Shown here piece by piece: positions 26,522 to 33,684 of a DNA stretch of 64,000 nt. The number at the start of each line of letters is the position of its first letter. Within the stretch, counting starts at the first letter, position 1. This stretch comes from JAWKTV01 sp041398905 (lineage in GTDB: Bacteria > Planctomycetota > Planctomycetia > Planctomycetales > Planctomycetaceae), in contig JAWKTV010000019.1 in assembly GCA_041398905.1 (NCBI GenBank), positions 1 to 64,000 on the forward strand, read 5' to 3'. Position numbers and translations under genes: made by a program. The notes under the pieces were generated by a model that worked only from the letters and a program-made list of their open reading frames with translations, had not been told where the DNA came from and did no database searches.

Positions 26522-27622
26522 CTATCGCTTCTCCGTGAGTTCGGGGTGTGCGGCCGCGAACGCGGCCAGTGCTTCGTTGTCGGCAGCGTTGGCCGCGACG
26601 GCGGCCGCCCGCTGGGTTCGCAAGTGCTGCGTGATAGTCGCGACGTTTCGCTGATGCTCGCGCGTCGCTTCCTGTCGAGAGTCGTAGGCCGGCGCGTTCT
26701 GCGCTGGTGGGGCGTCGTCGTCGTCGTCGATCTGCCGGAGCCAGCGGCGGGCGGCCTCGAAGTCGATGTCGGTCGGCCTGGTGCGCCAGTCGCGCGAGTG
26801 CCCGGGGTGCCAGCGATTCGCAAGCCGGCCCGATAGCATCGCGGTAAACAACCCGATGCGGTTCCCGCTTTTCTTCTGCCTGATCGCGAACGCGAAGAGC
26901 GCAGCGAACGCGAGCCGATCGGCGTCACAATCCTTTATGACTCCCTGGGCGGCGGCGGCCTGTAGCAGCTCGGGCAGCAGCGACGGCGGATCGAACAGCT
27001 CGCGCGGCTCGATTGTTCGTCCCCAACAAATTCTCAAAGCGCCATCGCCATCAGTCAGCGCGCGCGGTCGTGAAGATGGCGGTGGCGCATTAAGAACATC
27101 TCCATCGCCCTTGTTCGGGGGTCCCGGTGTCCGTTCGGTCCGGTCCCGGTGTCCGTTCGGTCCGGTCCCGGTGTCCGTTTGGTTCGTTTCGCTGCAACCG
27201 GTCCCGGTGTCCGTTTGGGTGCTAAATGTCCGTTCGGTCGGCACCGTTTCAGGGTGTTGTTGTGGTCCGCACCGCTGCTGGATGGCGCTCCATTCGATGC
27301 GGTAGTGGTTGCAGACTTGGCCGGCGGAGTTCCTCTGCCGGCGGACTTCGATCAGCCCGAGCCGCTCCATTGCTTCGACGGCCCGCCGAACCGACTTTTC
27401 GGCGCAGTCGGTGGTTTCCGCCAGCGTCGATTGAGACGGCCAGCACCAGTCGTTTCCGCCGGCGTAGTGGTGGAGCCGGTAGAGAACGGCCCGCACGATT
27501 TTCGCGCTGACTGTCCGATTGTTCGTGGTGAGTGATCGCGGCAAGTTGAGTTGTCCGATCAGCGTCTCGCGTTCGCGATGTGCGTCGATCGTCCATGCTC
27601 CCAGGTGGAGTTGTTTCGTCAT
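26522..27622 (-). CDS. Winged-helix replication initiator-like protein
   Basis: ATG 27622 (MTKQLHLGAWTIDAHRE); an upstream ATG at 27652 adds 10 residues. Residues 40-105 form a winged helix: VSAKIVRAVLYRLHHYAGG, CWPSQSTLAETTDCAEK, VRRAVEAMERLGLIEVRR. A Thr/Gly-rich linker built from 22-base DNA repeats follows (residues about 130-170). The C-terminal half is helical (LLPELLQAAAAQGV, DADRLAFAALFAFAIRQKK, GLFTAMLSGRLANRW) as in primosome-type phage initiators. Length 366 residues. It resembles the lambda O arrangement, with the origin possibly inside the gene. It precedes the Acb2-like and ParB-like genes. Confidence 0.72.
   Translation of the reverse strand: MTKQLHLGAWTIDAHRERETLIGQLNLPRSLTTNNRTVSAKIVRAVLYRLHHYAGGNDWCWPSQSTLAETTDCAEKSVRRAVEAMERLGLIEVRRQRNSAGQVCNHYRIEWSAIQQRCGPQQHPETVPTERTFSTQTDTGTGCSETNQTDTGTGPNGHRDRTERTPGPPNKGDGDVLNAPPPSSRPRALTDGDGALRICWGRTIEPRELFDPPSLLPELLQAAAAQGVIKDCDADRLAFAALFAFAIRQKKSGNRIGLFTAMLSGRLANRWHPGHSRDWRTRPTDIDFEAARRWLRQIDDDDDAPPAQNAPAYDSRQEATREHQRNVATITQHLRTQRAAAVAANAADNEALAAFAAAHPELTEKR
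27120..27240. repeat. Iteron-like 22-bp repeats inside the replication gene
   Basis: GGTCCCGGTGTCCGTT occurs at 27120, 27142 and 27164 (22-base period, spacer CGGTCC), again at 27200, and a part copy (TGTCCGTTCGGTCG) at 27227. Because 22 is not a multiple of three, the copies are read in different frames. Initiator genes of lambdoid phages often contain their own origin iterons, so this is a candidate replication origin. Confidence 0.7.
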
Positions 27623-27705
27623 TGATGGGGCATCCCTGAATCGAACGATCATTGTCCGACGGGGCGTCCGTGCCCGGTGTTGGCCTCCTGCCTCCTGATG
27701 TCGCC

Positions 27706-27918
27706 TCAGCCGATCTTCGATCGACGTGCGGCCTTGGGTTCGCGTTGCTCGATGTAGTGCGCGAGCGTCGGCGTCTCTGTGAACTCGGACCGCTTGATCG
27801 CTACTTCGCGTGGTGCGTCAATCACGATCTGGCAGTGGTTGCCGCGCATCCGAACGAAAAGGCGAATACCCTCGCCGATCTGAATTCCTTCGCCGTCCTT
27901 GCGTGTGAGCGTGAGCAT
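27706..27918 (-). CDS. csrA: Carbon storage regulator CsrA (phage-encoded)
   Basis: A 70-residue protein from ATG 27918: MLTLTRKDGEGIQIGEGIRL, FVRMRGNHCQIVIDAPRE, VAIKRSEF. The LTRK start, the GI...G hairpin, RGN, and IDAPREV-R core are the classic CsrA signature; the RNA-binding edge residues (N-terminal L-T-R and C-terminal R) are present. CsrA dimers bind GGA motifs in mRNA leaders and change translation or decay. A phage copy could rewire host or phage mRNA use. Its start lies inside the end of the PolX-like frame. Confidence 0.92.
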   Translation of the reverse strand: MLTLTRKDGEGIQIGEGIRLFVRMRGNHCQIVIDAPREVAIKRSEFTETPTLAHYIEQREPKAARRSKIG

Positions 27919-28558
27919 CTTCGTGTGCCTCGGGAAAGTGGGTTTGAAGTTGGCGTGCCGTCCTCAATCGTGGTTCCCACGCGGGCAAGCCGATCGCGTG
28001 GAACACGTCGTTTTCTTCGGGGGTGTCGATCGCCCGGCCGGCTGCGCTCCAGAGTCGACCGTGTTCGATCCTCCAGCCGCTCGGCAGCGCTCCGCCGTGA
28101 ATTCGTTGAGTGACCAGCAGCCGCGAGAATTCAGCGGAGCCGGTCCGCAGAGCGAGCTGCACGCCCCACGTTTCGGCCGTGACGCTGAATAGGTCGACGA
28201 CGAACCAGCGGCCTTTGTGCTGGTAGGCGAACTGCTTTTGCTTCAATCCGAACGCGGCCCGCCGTTGGCCTGGCAACTGTGATAGCGGCGCAGTTCCGGC
28301 GGGTCCGTGGCCGGCGGGCAGATTTTTGAGGGCCTGGTGGAGCTGGTCGACCTCGGCAGCGCCAAACAACGCACTCGGGATTGGCCGCGACTCGATCAGC
28401 GGAATCGCAACGATTTCAATATCGCCGACGGTTTCGCATTCGCGGCGGATGCTGCCGGCGATTTCGATCCTGCTGCACACTGGCGCCAGTAGCTCGCGAA
28501 GTGACTGAGCGGCGGCGAATGCAAAGTAGAGCGGCAATTCTGTTCCGAATCGACTCAT
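27818..28558 (-). CDS. PolX/Pol-beta-like nucleotidyltransferase
   Basis: Starts at ATG 28558 (MSRFGTELPLYFAFAAA). IEIAGSIRRECETVGDIEIV carries the GSxRR and GDIE metal-site motif of Pol-beta-type nucleotidyltransferases; RWFVVDLFSVTAETWG supplies the third carboxylate, and LALRTGSAEFSRLLV and the GLPAWEPR end match the palm/end of PolX. No helix-hairpin-helix or PHP domain is present, so it is a minimal form. The frame overlaps csrA by about 100 bases; the true end may be near 27920 if an indel lies there. Role inferred: nucleotide addition or gap filling in phage DNA. Confidence 0.82.
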   Translation of the reverse strand: MSRFGTELPLYFAFAAAQSLRELLAPVCSRIEIAGSIRRECETVGDIEIVAIPLIESRPIPSALFGAAEVDQLHQALKNLPAGHGPAGTAPLSQLPGQRRAAFGLKQKQFAYQHKGRWFVVDLFSVTAETWGVQLALRTGSAEFSRLLVTQRIHGGALPSGWRIEHGRLWSAAGRAIDTPEENDVFHAIGLPAWEPRLRTARQLQTHFPEAHEDAHAHTQGRRRNSDRRGYSPFRSDARQPLPDRD

Positions 28559-28568
28559 GGCGACGGCC

Positions 28569-28820
28569 TTAGATGATGGTTTCCGGTGTCGTGAGCACTC
28601 GGCACATTGCGTAGATGGCGAGTCCGGCTGTCGCCTCGATGATCTGGTCCCGCTGTGCTGGGGTGAGTCGTTTGATTCGTCGCGGCTCTTTGCGCAGGCT
28701 GAGGATCGCGTGGAACATCGAGTGGAATTCGTCCGGCCGTTCGTTGAGCCAACAGCGTATGGCCTGTTCGTCCTGGTCGAGTTTTGCGGCGGCGGCGATT
28801 TTGAGTTGCTGAGTCGTCAT
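28569..28820 (-). CDS. Unknown small phage protein
   Basis: An 83-residue frame from ATG 28820 (MTTQQLKIAAAAKLDQDE), helical: AIRCWLNERPDEFHSMFH, RLTPAQRDQIIEATAGLA. The start overlaps the stop of the Cys-rich frame as ATGA, and it ends 11 bases before the PolX-like start. Function unknown. Confidence 0.55.
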   Translation of the reverse strand: MTTQQLKIAAAAKLDQDEQAIRCWLNERPDEFHSMFHAILSLRKEPRRIKRLTPAQRDQIIEATAGLAIYAMCRVLTTPETII

Positions 28821-29047
28821 TTGGGTGGGCTTTCGGTGTAGAAAGTCCTGCCCGCCGGCGTGCATGATTCGGCGGGCAGGTGCAGCCGGGAACGTCCCGG
28901 CTGCGTGGTGGAATAGCGGCCGCTATCGCCGTTGCCGGCGATGCGTTTCGGCTTGCGGATTTGCAGGCAGCAGAGCCAGCAGCACGCGTGACATGTGCAC
29001 GTCGCGGCGGCCTGGTAGCCGCATCGCCAGCAGCGATCGAGCGTCAG
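28817..29047 (-). CDS. Cysteine-rich small protein after the integrase
   Basis: No ATG is available; the frame opens at CTG 29047 or upstream and overlaps the integrase stop. The sequence LDRCWRCGYQAAATCTC, HACCWLCCLQIRK holds eight cysteines within 30 residues, spaced as zinc-ribbon pairs. The stop overlaps the next ATG. A palindromic repeat (28923-28945) lies within it. Cys spacing argues for a protein, the missing start against it. Confidence 0.38.
   Translation of the reverse strand: MTLDRCWRCGYQAAATCTCHACCWLCCLQIRKPKRIAGNGDSGRYSTTQPGRSRLHLPAESCTPAGRTFYTESPPK
28923..28945. repeat. Short palindrome of the CATCGCC/GGCGATG family
   Basis: GCTATCGCC-GTTGCC-GGCGATGC, one imperfect copy. It lies between the integrase and the rest of the early operon. 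Confidence 0.5.
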
Positions 29048-30240
29048 AACAGGCGAAGCTGCCGATCGACTCCGACGGCCGCGAAGCTCGCCGGCATCGG
29101 CAGCGTGGTTAGCGTTTCGAGCACGCGGTTCTCCGCGCAGTCGTAGTGCATTCGCTGGACCTTCGAGCGATTGGCAGCCGTCGCGATTGCCGTCGTCGGC
29201 GAGCGGTCGTCGGCGTGACCGACGATGTAGGGTGCCATGCCGGGCCGGTGGTCGTTGATCCAAGTGACCGCGGTTTTTCTCATATGCAGGAGCTGATACT
29301 CCGCCTGGGAGCCGTCGAGCGCCAGCTTCGGAGCGATTCCAGCGGCTCGCACAATCGCCCGCCACGTTTCGTAGAACGGTTCGTTTGCGAGCGGAAACGG
29401 AAACACTTTGCCGGCGAGCACGTCCGGCGCGATCGACTGCAGCCAGCGGTGCGCGGTCGCGGTGAGCGGCAGAACCAGCGGCTCGGGCTTGCGGTTGCTC
29501 TGCTTTTGCGGCGTGTAGGTCAGCCAGCCGAACCGGTTGCTCGCCTGGCCTTCCGGATGCGGCGTTTCGTCGTTCCAGCTGATATCGTTCCATTGGAGAG
29601 AACGCATTCGCGATTCGTAGCCTATCAGCTCTTGCGTGCGGAATCCGTAAGTGCAGAACAGCACGATCGCGGCCCTCCAATAGTGCGGCGCGGGCAATGC
29701 CAGAGTGGCCGGCCACGCGGCGACCTCGGCGGCCTCCATCAGCCGGTCGACCTGGTCGAACGTCAGCCAGAGCTTGCGGGCGGCGGCGTTCGTCGGCAGT
29801 GCATCGAGTCCCGGCGCGGTGATCAGGTATTCGTACTGCTGCGCCGCTCGCAGGATGGTTTGCACGCTGCCCAGGTGCTTGTTGACCGTCCGGTGGGAAT
29901 AGGCCGGCGAGCCGTCCCGATTTTCCCGTTCGAGCAGCCATTGCTGGAAGGCGACCAGCTCCGCCCGCCCGATTTCTGCTAGTACCGGATAACGCATCCG
30001 GTACTTCCACGGCTCGCCCGCAGCCGCGAAGCGGTCGCGTTCGTCGTCGAGCCACTGCGACCAGCGTCGCAAGTGTGTCCGGTATTCGCTGACCGTCTCT
30101 CGCGATCGGTTTCGCAGCTCGGGCAGCTTGCAGCGCTCGAACGCGTCGTCGAGCGTGAGTTCGTCGGGGGCAGCGGCCGGCGGCCTGAATTTCAAGACGT
30201 GGCGTTCGGATGGCTCGGGCGCAAATAGCAGCGACGACAT
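29044..30240 (-). CDS. int: Tyrosine recombinase (prophage integrase)
   Basis: I take ATG 30240 (MSSLLFAPEPSERHVLK) as start; 398 residues. Catalytic residues are in place: Arg in TYGFRTQELIG, the Lys-region beta strand, HMRKTAVTWINDH (HxxR), VGHADD (second His) and Tyr in VQRMHYDCAENR. The N-terminal core-binding domain is present (ETVSEYRTHLRRWSQWLDD, SHRTVNKHLGSVQTIL). It would catalyse integration at the nearby tRNA-Asp gene. Upstream DNA holds a 12-base palindrome that may be an operator. Confidence 0.9.
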   Translation of the reverse strand: MSSLLFAPEPSERHVLKFRPPAAAPDELTLDDAFERCKLPELRNRSRETVSEYRTHLRRWSQWLDDERDRFAAAGEPWKYRMRYPVLAEIGRAELVAFQQWLLERENRDGSPAYSHRTVNKHLGSVQTILRAAQQYEYLITAPGLDALPTNAAARKLWLTFDQVDRLMEAAEVAAWPATLALPAPHYWRAAIVLFCTYGFRTQELIGYESRMRSLQWNDISWNDETPHPEGQASNRFGWLTYTPQKQSNRKPEPLVLPLTATAHRWLQSIAPDVLAGKVFPFPLANEPFYETWRAIVRAAGIAPKLALDGSQAEYQLLHMRKTAVTWINDHRPGMAPYIVGHADDRSPTTAIATAANRSKVQRMHYDCAENRVLETLTTLPMPASFAAVGVDRQLRLF

Positions 30241-30313
30241 GGCGGTCTCCTGCGCGTGCCTCCTCCGTCCCCCTCCGTGATGCTGGGGTGGCTGGCGATT
30301 GTCGGTTGGTGTG

Positions 30314-30325
30314 CGTTCGCGAACG
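30314..30325. promoter_or_regulatory. Candidate operator palindrome
   Basis: CGTTCGCGAACG, a perfect 12-base palindrome, about 75 bases upstream of the integrase start. The half sites resemble LexA-type GTTC/GAAC boxes, but the spacing is not the known one. Weak evidence. Confidence 0.25.
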
Positions 30326-30467
30326 TGCTGCGGAACAATACCCGCGCGTTCGCTGCGGCGATGCAAGGTGACGCATCAAACCTCCCTCCGTGGTCCGACT
30401 CTGCGCAGGCGCAGGCAGGTCCTAGGGGTTGCTGAAACCCTGAGGGGCACCCTGGCAAGCAAATGAA

Positions 30468-30502
30468 CAGCCGCGCGCAGCAACAGGGCTGACGCGCGGC
30501 TG
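30468..30502. terminator. Strong hairpin upstream of integrase
   Basis: Ten-base arms CAGCCGCGCG / CGCGCGGCTG with a 15-base loop. No clear T run on either side. It could insulate the integrase from transcription of the membrane-protein gene to its right. Confidence 0.45.
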
Positions 30503-30760
30503 GTCCGGTTATCGAAGGCGGCGGCCTTCATGGAATCGCTCAGCAGGGGGCCAAGTCGTGCAAACCGCATCGGCGGGCGGCCGGCACTTACCGCAACGGA
30601 AAACCAAAACTCTTTGGCATCCGCAGGGCCGCGACCTGGACTGCTGAGCGTTACAGCAGAGTTCAGGAAGCGTCTTTCGGGTGCCGATCGCTTTGCAGGC
30701 GATGGCACGAGTAGAACAACCGAAGCGGCGGTCGTCAAGCGGGTACTCTAACAGCGTGTC

Positions 30761-31596
30761 TCAGTCGAGCGACTTCAGCAGCTCGCGCCTCGCTGGCGGC
30801 GTCGGTTTCGGGATAGGCTTCAACCAAGTCCTGCAGCCATTCGCGCCGTGTCGGTTTGCCGATCCTTTAGGAACTTGCGAGCCAGTCGCAGCTTGCTGGC
30901 CGCCGCACTTTCCGCTTTTTCCAGCTCCGCCGCGTCTGGCATTGGTGGCGCGGGCGGTTCTACGGGGGCTGGGACGACCGGCTCGGCAGATGGTGTTGGT
31001 TCAGCCGCTGAGTCGGCGCGAGGTTCTCGCATCGCGTCCGGGTATTGGGATTGAATCGCAGCGACAATCGAGTGGTCAATTCCGACGTCAGTCATCCTTT
31101 CAAGCGGGATCGCGCTTCCCATTTCGTTGTGGTTTCGGGCGACGCTGTTGGCACCGTAGACACGTCCGTCGGCGCTGAAAAACCACACTCCCACCGCGCC
31201 GTTAGCGCAGTCAACAGACGCAGCAACATATCGACCGTTTGCGGCGACGTGTTGGACGCAAGTCGCTGGGGCACAATGGCAATCAGCGTCCTTACGTTTC
31301 CAACTGTCGTTGATCCGTGAGACATCATCCAAAGCAGCAGGTGCGAAGATGAGCTGCGGTCCTACGATCTGCGGAACAGGCGAATCGGTTGGCGAGCTGG
31401 CGGCAGGGGCTTCCTCGCGCGGCTCGGTCCGTGGCTGTGGTGCCGGCGAATTGGTGACCTGTGAGCCAACGATGCCGATAGCACCTAAGCCACCGCAGCA
31501 GAGAAGCCACGTTCCGGCAACGATTGCGAAGCCGGCCGCCAGAATCCCCATATAGATTCCGCAGCCCCATTGGAATGCACGGTTGAAATCGTTCAT
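30761..31596 (-). CDS. Membrane-anchored protein next to the attachment site, frameshifted
   Basis: Starts at ATG 31596 (MNDFNRAFQWGCGIYMG). One membrane segment follows (MGILAAGFAIVAGTWLL). A Pro/Ser/Glu linker leads to a small domain with cysteines (DADCHCAPATCVQHVAAN, GYVAASVDCANGAVGVWF-like, ADGRVYGANSVARNHNE). The C-terminal part is ARKFLKDRQTDTAR; the read frame stops at 30820, but one shift there gives WLQDLVEAYPETDAASEAR and, after a second, ELLKSLD and a stop at 30761. That ending is a motif widespread in planctomycete proteins, so this may be a host-derived cargo gene or a host gene outside the prophage. Confidence 0.6.
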
Positions 31597-31623
31597 GGCA
31601 ATTGGCCCGCCAGACGAAGCAGA

Positions 31624-31663
31624 AACAAGAAACCCCCGGCTCCCGCGAACGGAAGCCGGGGGC
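31624..31663 (-). terminator. Rho-independent terminator after tRNA-Asp
   Basis: On the minus strand CCCCCGGCT and AGCCGGGGG form a stem, followed by TTTCTTGTTTC. It lies 96 bases past the tRNA 3' end, so it would end tRNA transcripts before they enter the membrane-protein gene. Confidence 0.75.
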
Positions 31664-31758
31664 TTGAGCCCGAGAGTTGCAAAGGGCATCGGCACCGGGT
31701 CGGAGAACCGACCGAGCGTTGGACCCCCCCGCGCCTCACGACGCGGGCCTCTCGGGAG

Positions 31759-31832
<74 letters not shown>

Positions 31833-32329
31833 AATCGCTTCGGAATTCTAGAGTTGTCGGCTGACTGCTTCAAGCGACTTGAGCGAACAATTCTTGGCGA
31901 TGTCGAATTGACCGACGCGGTGCACCTGGCAGATCACAAAGGGGACGGTTCTGCTGCCCCATTCTGGAGTTGCGCGCGGTGGCCACTTGCGCAGGCCGGC
32001 ACGATGGAGTGAGTTCACGATTATGAGTCTGAAGCTCAGCGACGGGGCACGCGGAGGGAGTGGCCGAGAGCTTCCGGTTGCCTTTCGCTCGGCGAACTGG
32101 CGAGCACGGGTGGGGGCAAGCCCTTGCGAAGTTGGCCAGCGGGGCTTGGTTGGCATTGGCTGGCGTGCGTGCCGGAACGTGGAGCGTGGTGTGTTCCGGG
32201 GTCGCACGGGGTGCGTTCACTTCGCAGCGCCCCGGCTTCCACTTCCGTCGGGCCTTCTTCACACCTTTATACTTGTTCGAGACGCTACCGATCGTTCTGT
32301 CTGACCTTCCCTGTTGTTCCGGGTGCTGC
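31833..32329. other. Intergenic region, no supported gene
   Basis: About 500 bases between tRNA-Asp and the EEP-family gene. Several open frames exist on both strands but overlap each other and lack folded-protein patterns. It must hold the tRNA-Asp promoter (right of 31832) and probably that of 32330. Confidence 0.5.
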
Positions 32330-33532
32330 ATGCGTGTAATGACGATTCTGGGCCAGTTTGTCGCCAACTTGTTGCTGGGGGTGGGCGGTCTGGCGGCGGA
32401 GCCGGCGTCGGCGATTGGGGACGTGCCGCAGACGGTCCGCGTCGCGACCTTCAACATTTCGTTTCATCGATCGCGCGGCGGCGAGTTGGCCGAGCAACTG
32501 GCGGGGACGCCTCGCAAGGATCCGCAGCGGATCGCCGCGATCCTGCAGGAGGTCCGCCCCGACATCGTGCTGCTCAACGAGTTCGATTACGACCCGGAAC
32601 TCGAGGCGCTGACGAGTTTCGAGCAGCGATACCTGGCGGTTCCGCAAGGTGACCGCGAGCCGTTGCAGTTCGCCTATCGCTACGCCGCTCCGGTCAACAC
32701 GGGGGAACCGACTGGGCTCGATATGAACCGTGATGGCTCGAGTGACGGCCCGAATGACGCGTACGGGTTCGGGCGGTATCCCGGGCAATATGGAATGGTG
32801 CTGCTTTCACGGTATCCGATCGATGTCGAGCGGGTTCGCAGTTTTCGCAAGCTGCTGTGGAAGTCGATGCCCGGAGCATTGTTGCCGGTTGATCCGGCGT
32901 CGAGCGAACCGTATTACTCGCCGGAACAACTGGCGGTGTTTCGGCTCTCATCGAAGAGCCACTGGGATGTGCCGGTTCTGATTGGCGAGCGAATGCTGCA
33001 CGTGCTGGCGGCGCATCCGACCCCGCCATCGTTTGATGGTCCGGAAGATCGACATGGTCGTCGCAACCATGACGAGATTCGCCTCTGGGCCGACTATCTC
33101 TCGCCGGACCGTGACGACTATCTCGTGGACGACGACGGCCAATCGGGGGGGCTGCTTGCAGACGCGGCGTTTGTGATCGTCGGCGACCTCAATGCCGACC
33201 CGCACGATGGCGAGAGTGCCAACGGCGCGATCGCCCAGTTACTGGAGCATCCGCGTGTGCGAGCCGAGCCGGTGCCGATGTCGACGGGAGCCGCGGAGTC
33301 GGCGAACGTCGTTGCCCGGGCGAATCGCGAGCACCGGGGCGACGCGCGTCATGACACCGCCAACTTCTCCAGTCCGAATGGCCCGGGCAACCTGCGAGTC
33401 GATTATGTGCTGCCGTCTCGGGAACTGCGGATCGTGGCGAGCGGCGTGTATTGGCCCGCGCGCGAGGAGGCGGGACACGAGTTGCTGCGGGCGACGGATC
33501 ACCGGCTGGTGTGGGTGGATGTGGCGTGGTGA
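32330..33532 (+). CDS. Secreted endonuclease/exonuclease/phosphatase (EEP) family protein
   Basis: I choose ATG 32330 (MRVMTILGQFVANLLLG), because it gives a signal peptide ending near SAIGDVPQ; the frame is open far upstream. 400 residues. EEP motifs: VRVATFNISFHRS at the start, VRPDIVLLNEFDYDP (catalytic Glu), YGMVLLSRYPI, VLAAHPTPPSFDGPE, VIVGDLNADPHDGE (GDxN) and the final LLRATDHRLVWVDV (DH). Metal-dependent phosphodiesterase, exported to periplasm or surface. Substrate unknown; nucleic acid or phospholipid phosphoester both fit. Confidence 0.85.
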   Translation: MRVMTILGQFVANLLLGVGGLAAEPASAIGDVPQTVRVATFNISFHRSRGGELAEQLAGTPRKDPQRIAAILQEVRPDIVLLNEFDYDPELEALTSFEQRYLAVPQGDREPLQFAYRYAAPVNTGEPTGLDMNRDGSSDGPNDAYGFGRYPGQYGMVLLSRYPIDVERVRSFRKLLWKSMPGALLPVDPASSEPYYSPEQLAVFRLSSKSHWDVPVLIGERMLHVLAAHPTPPSFDGPEDRHGRRNHDEIRLWADYLSPDRDDYLVDDDGQSGGLLADAAFVIVGDLNADPHDGESANGAIAQLLEHPRVRAEPVPMSTGAAESANVVARANREHRGDARHDTANFSSPNGPGNLRVDYVLPSRELRIVASGVYWPAREEAGHELLRATDHRLVWVDVAW

Positions 33533-33684
33533 GGAAGTGTGTCTGTGAAGAGGCGTGAGGCGTCTGCAGTTCGCTGATGAGCATGTGCCGGGCATCCTGC
33601 CCCGAGGTCTTGCCGCGGAGGGGGCGCGGTATCGGGTACTCGGGCGACGGACTGGAGGTTCGTCGTACGGGTTCAACAGGCTGA

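Larger units (their letters stand above)
30241..30760. other. Intergenic region upstream of integrase
   Basis: About 520 bases with no supported gene; long frames here have shadow-like composition. It contains the palindrome at 30314-30325, a strong hairpin at 30468-30502, and the 11-base string GGTACTCTAAC (30742-30752) that also occurs inside tRNA-Asp (31805-31815). It likely holds the integrase promoter. Confidence 0.5.
1..31758. mobile_element. Prophage of a tailed phage, right end at tRNA-Asp; left end outside window
   Basis: A continuous run of phage genes: small and large terminase, gpW-like joiner, portal, prohead protease, major capsid, tail-completion, tail tube, assembly chaperone, tape measure, ParB-like and replication proteins, and a tyrosine integrase. 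The integrase lies about 1.5 kb from the 3' end of a tRNA-Asp gene, the usual place for tyrosine-recombinase integration. The right boundary is inferred to be the tRNA 3' end; it could instead lie between the integrase and the tRNA, in which case the membrane-protein gene at 30761-31596 would belong to the host. The left attachment site is not in the window. A siphovirus-like (long non-contractile) tail is inferred from a tube and tape-measure protein with no sheath or baseplate wedge seen. Confidence 0.93.

Noticed and set aside
30376..30738. Minus-strand 120-codon frame upstream of the integrase
   Set aside because: Composition is Arg/Ser/Pro shadow-like and it contains a strong hairpin; no homology pattern.
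30742..30752. GGTACTCTAAC as attachment core shared with tRNA-Asp
   Set aside because: Only 11 bases match and both copies are on the same side of the integrase, so it is noted but not called as an att site.
32060..32329. Long upstream extension of the EEP-family gene
   Set aside because: The frame is open to 32060, but the residues are not protein-like, and the ATG at 32330 gives a proper signal peptide.
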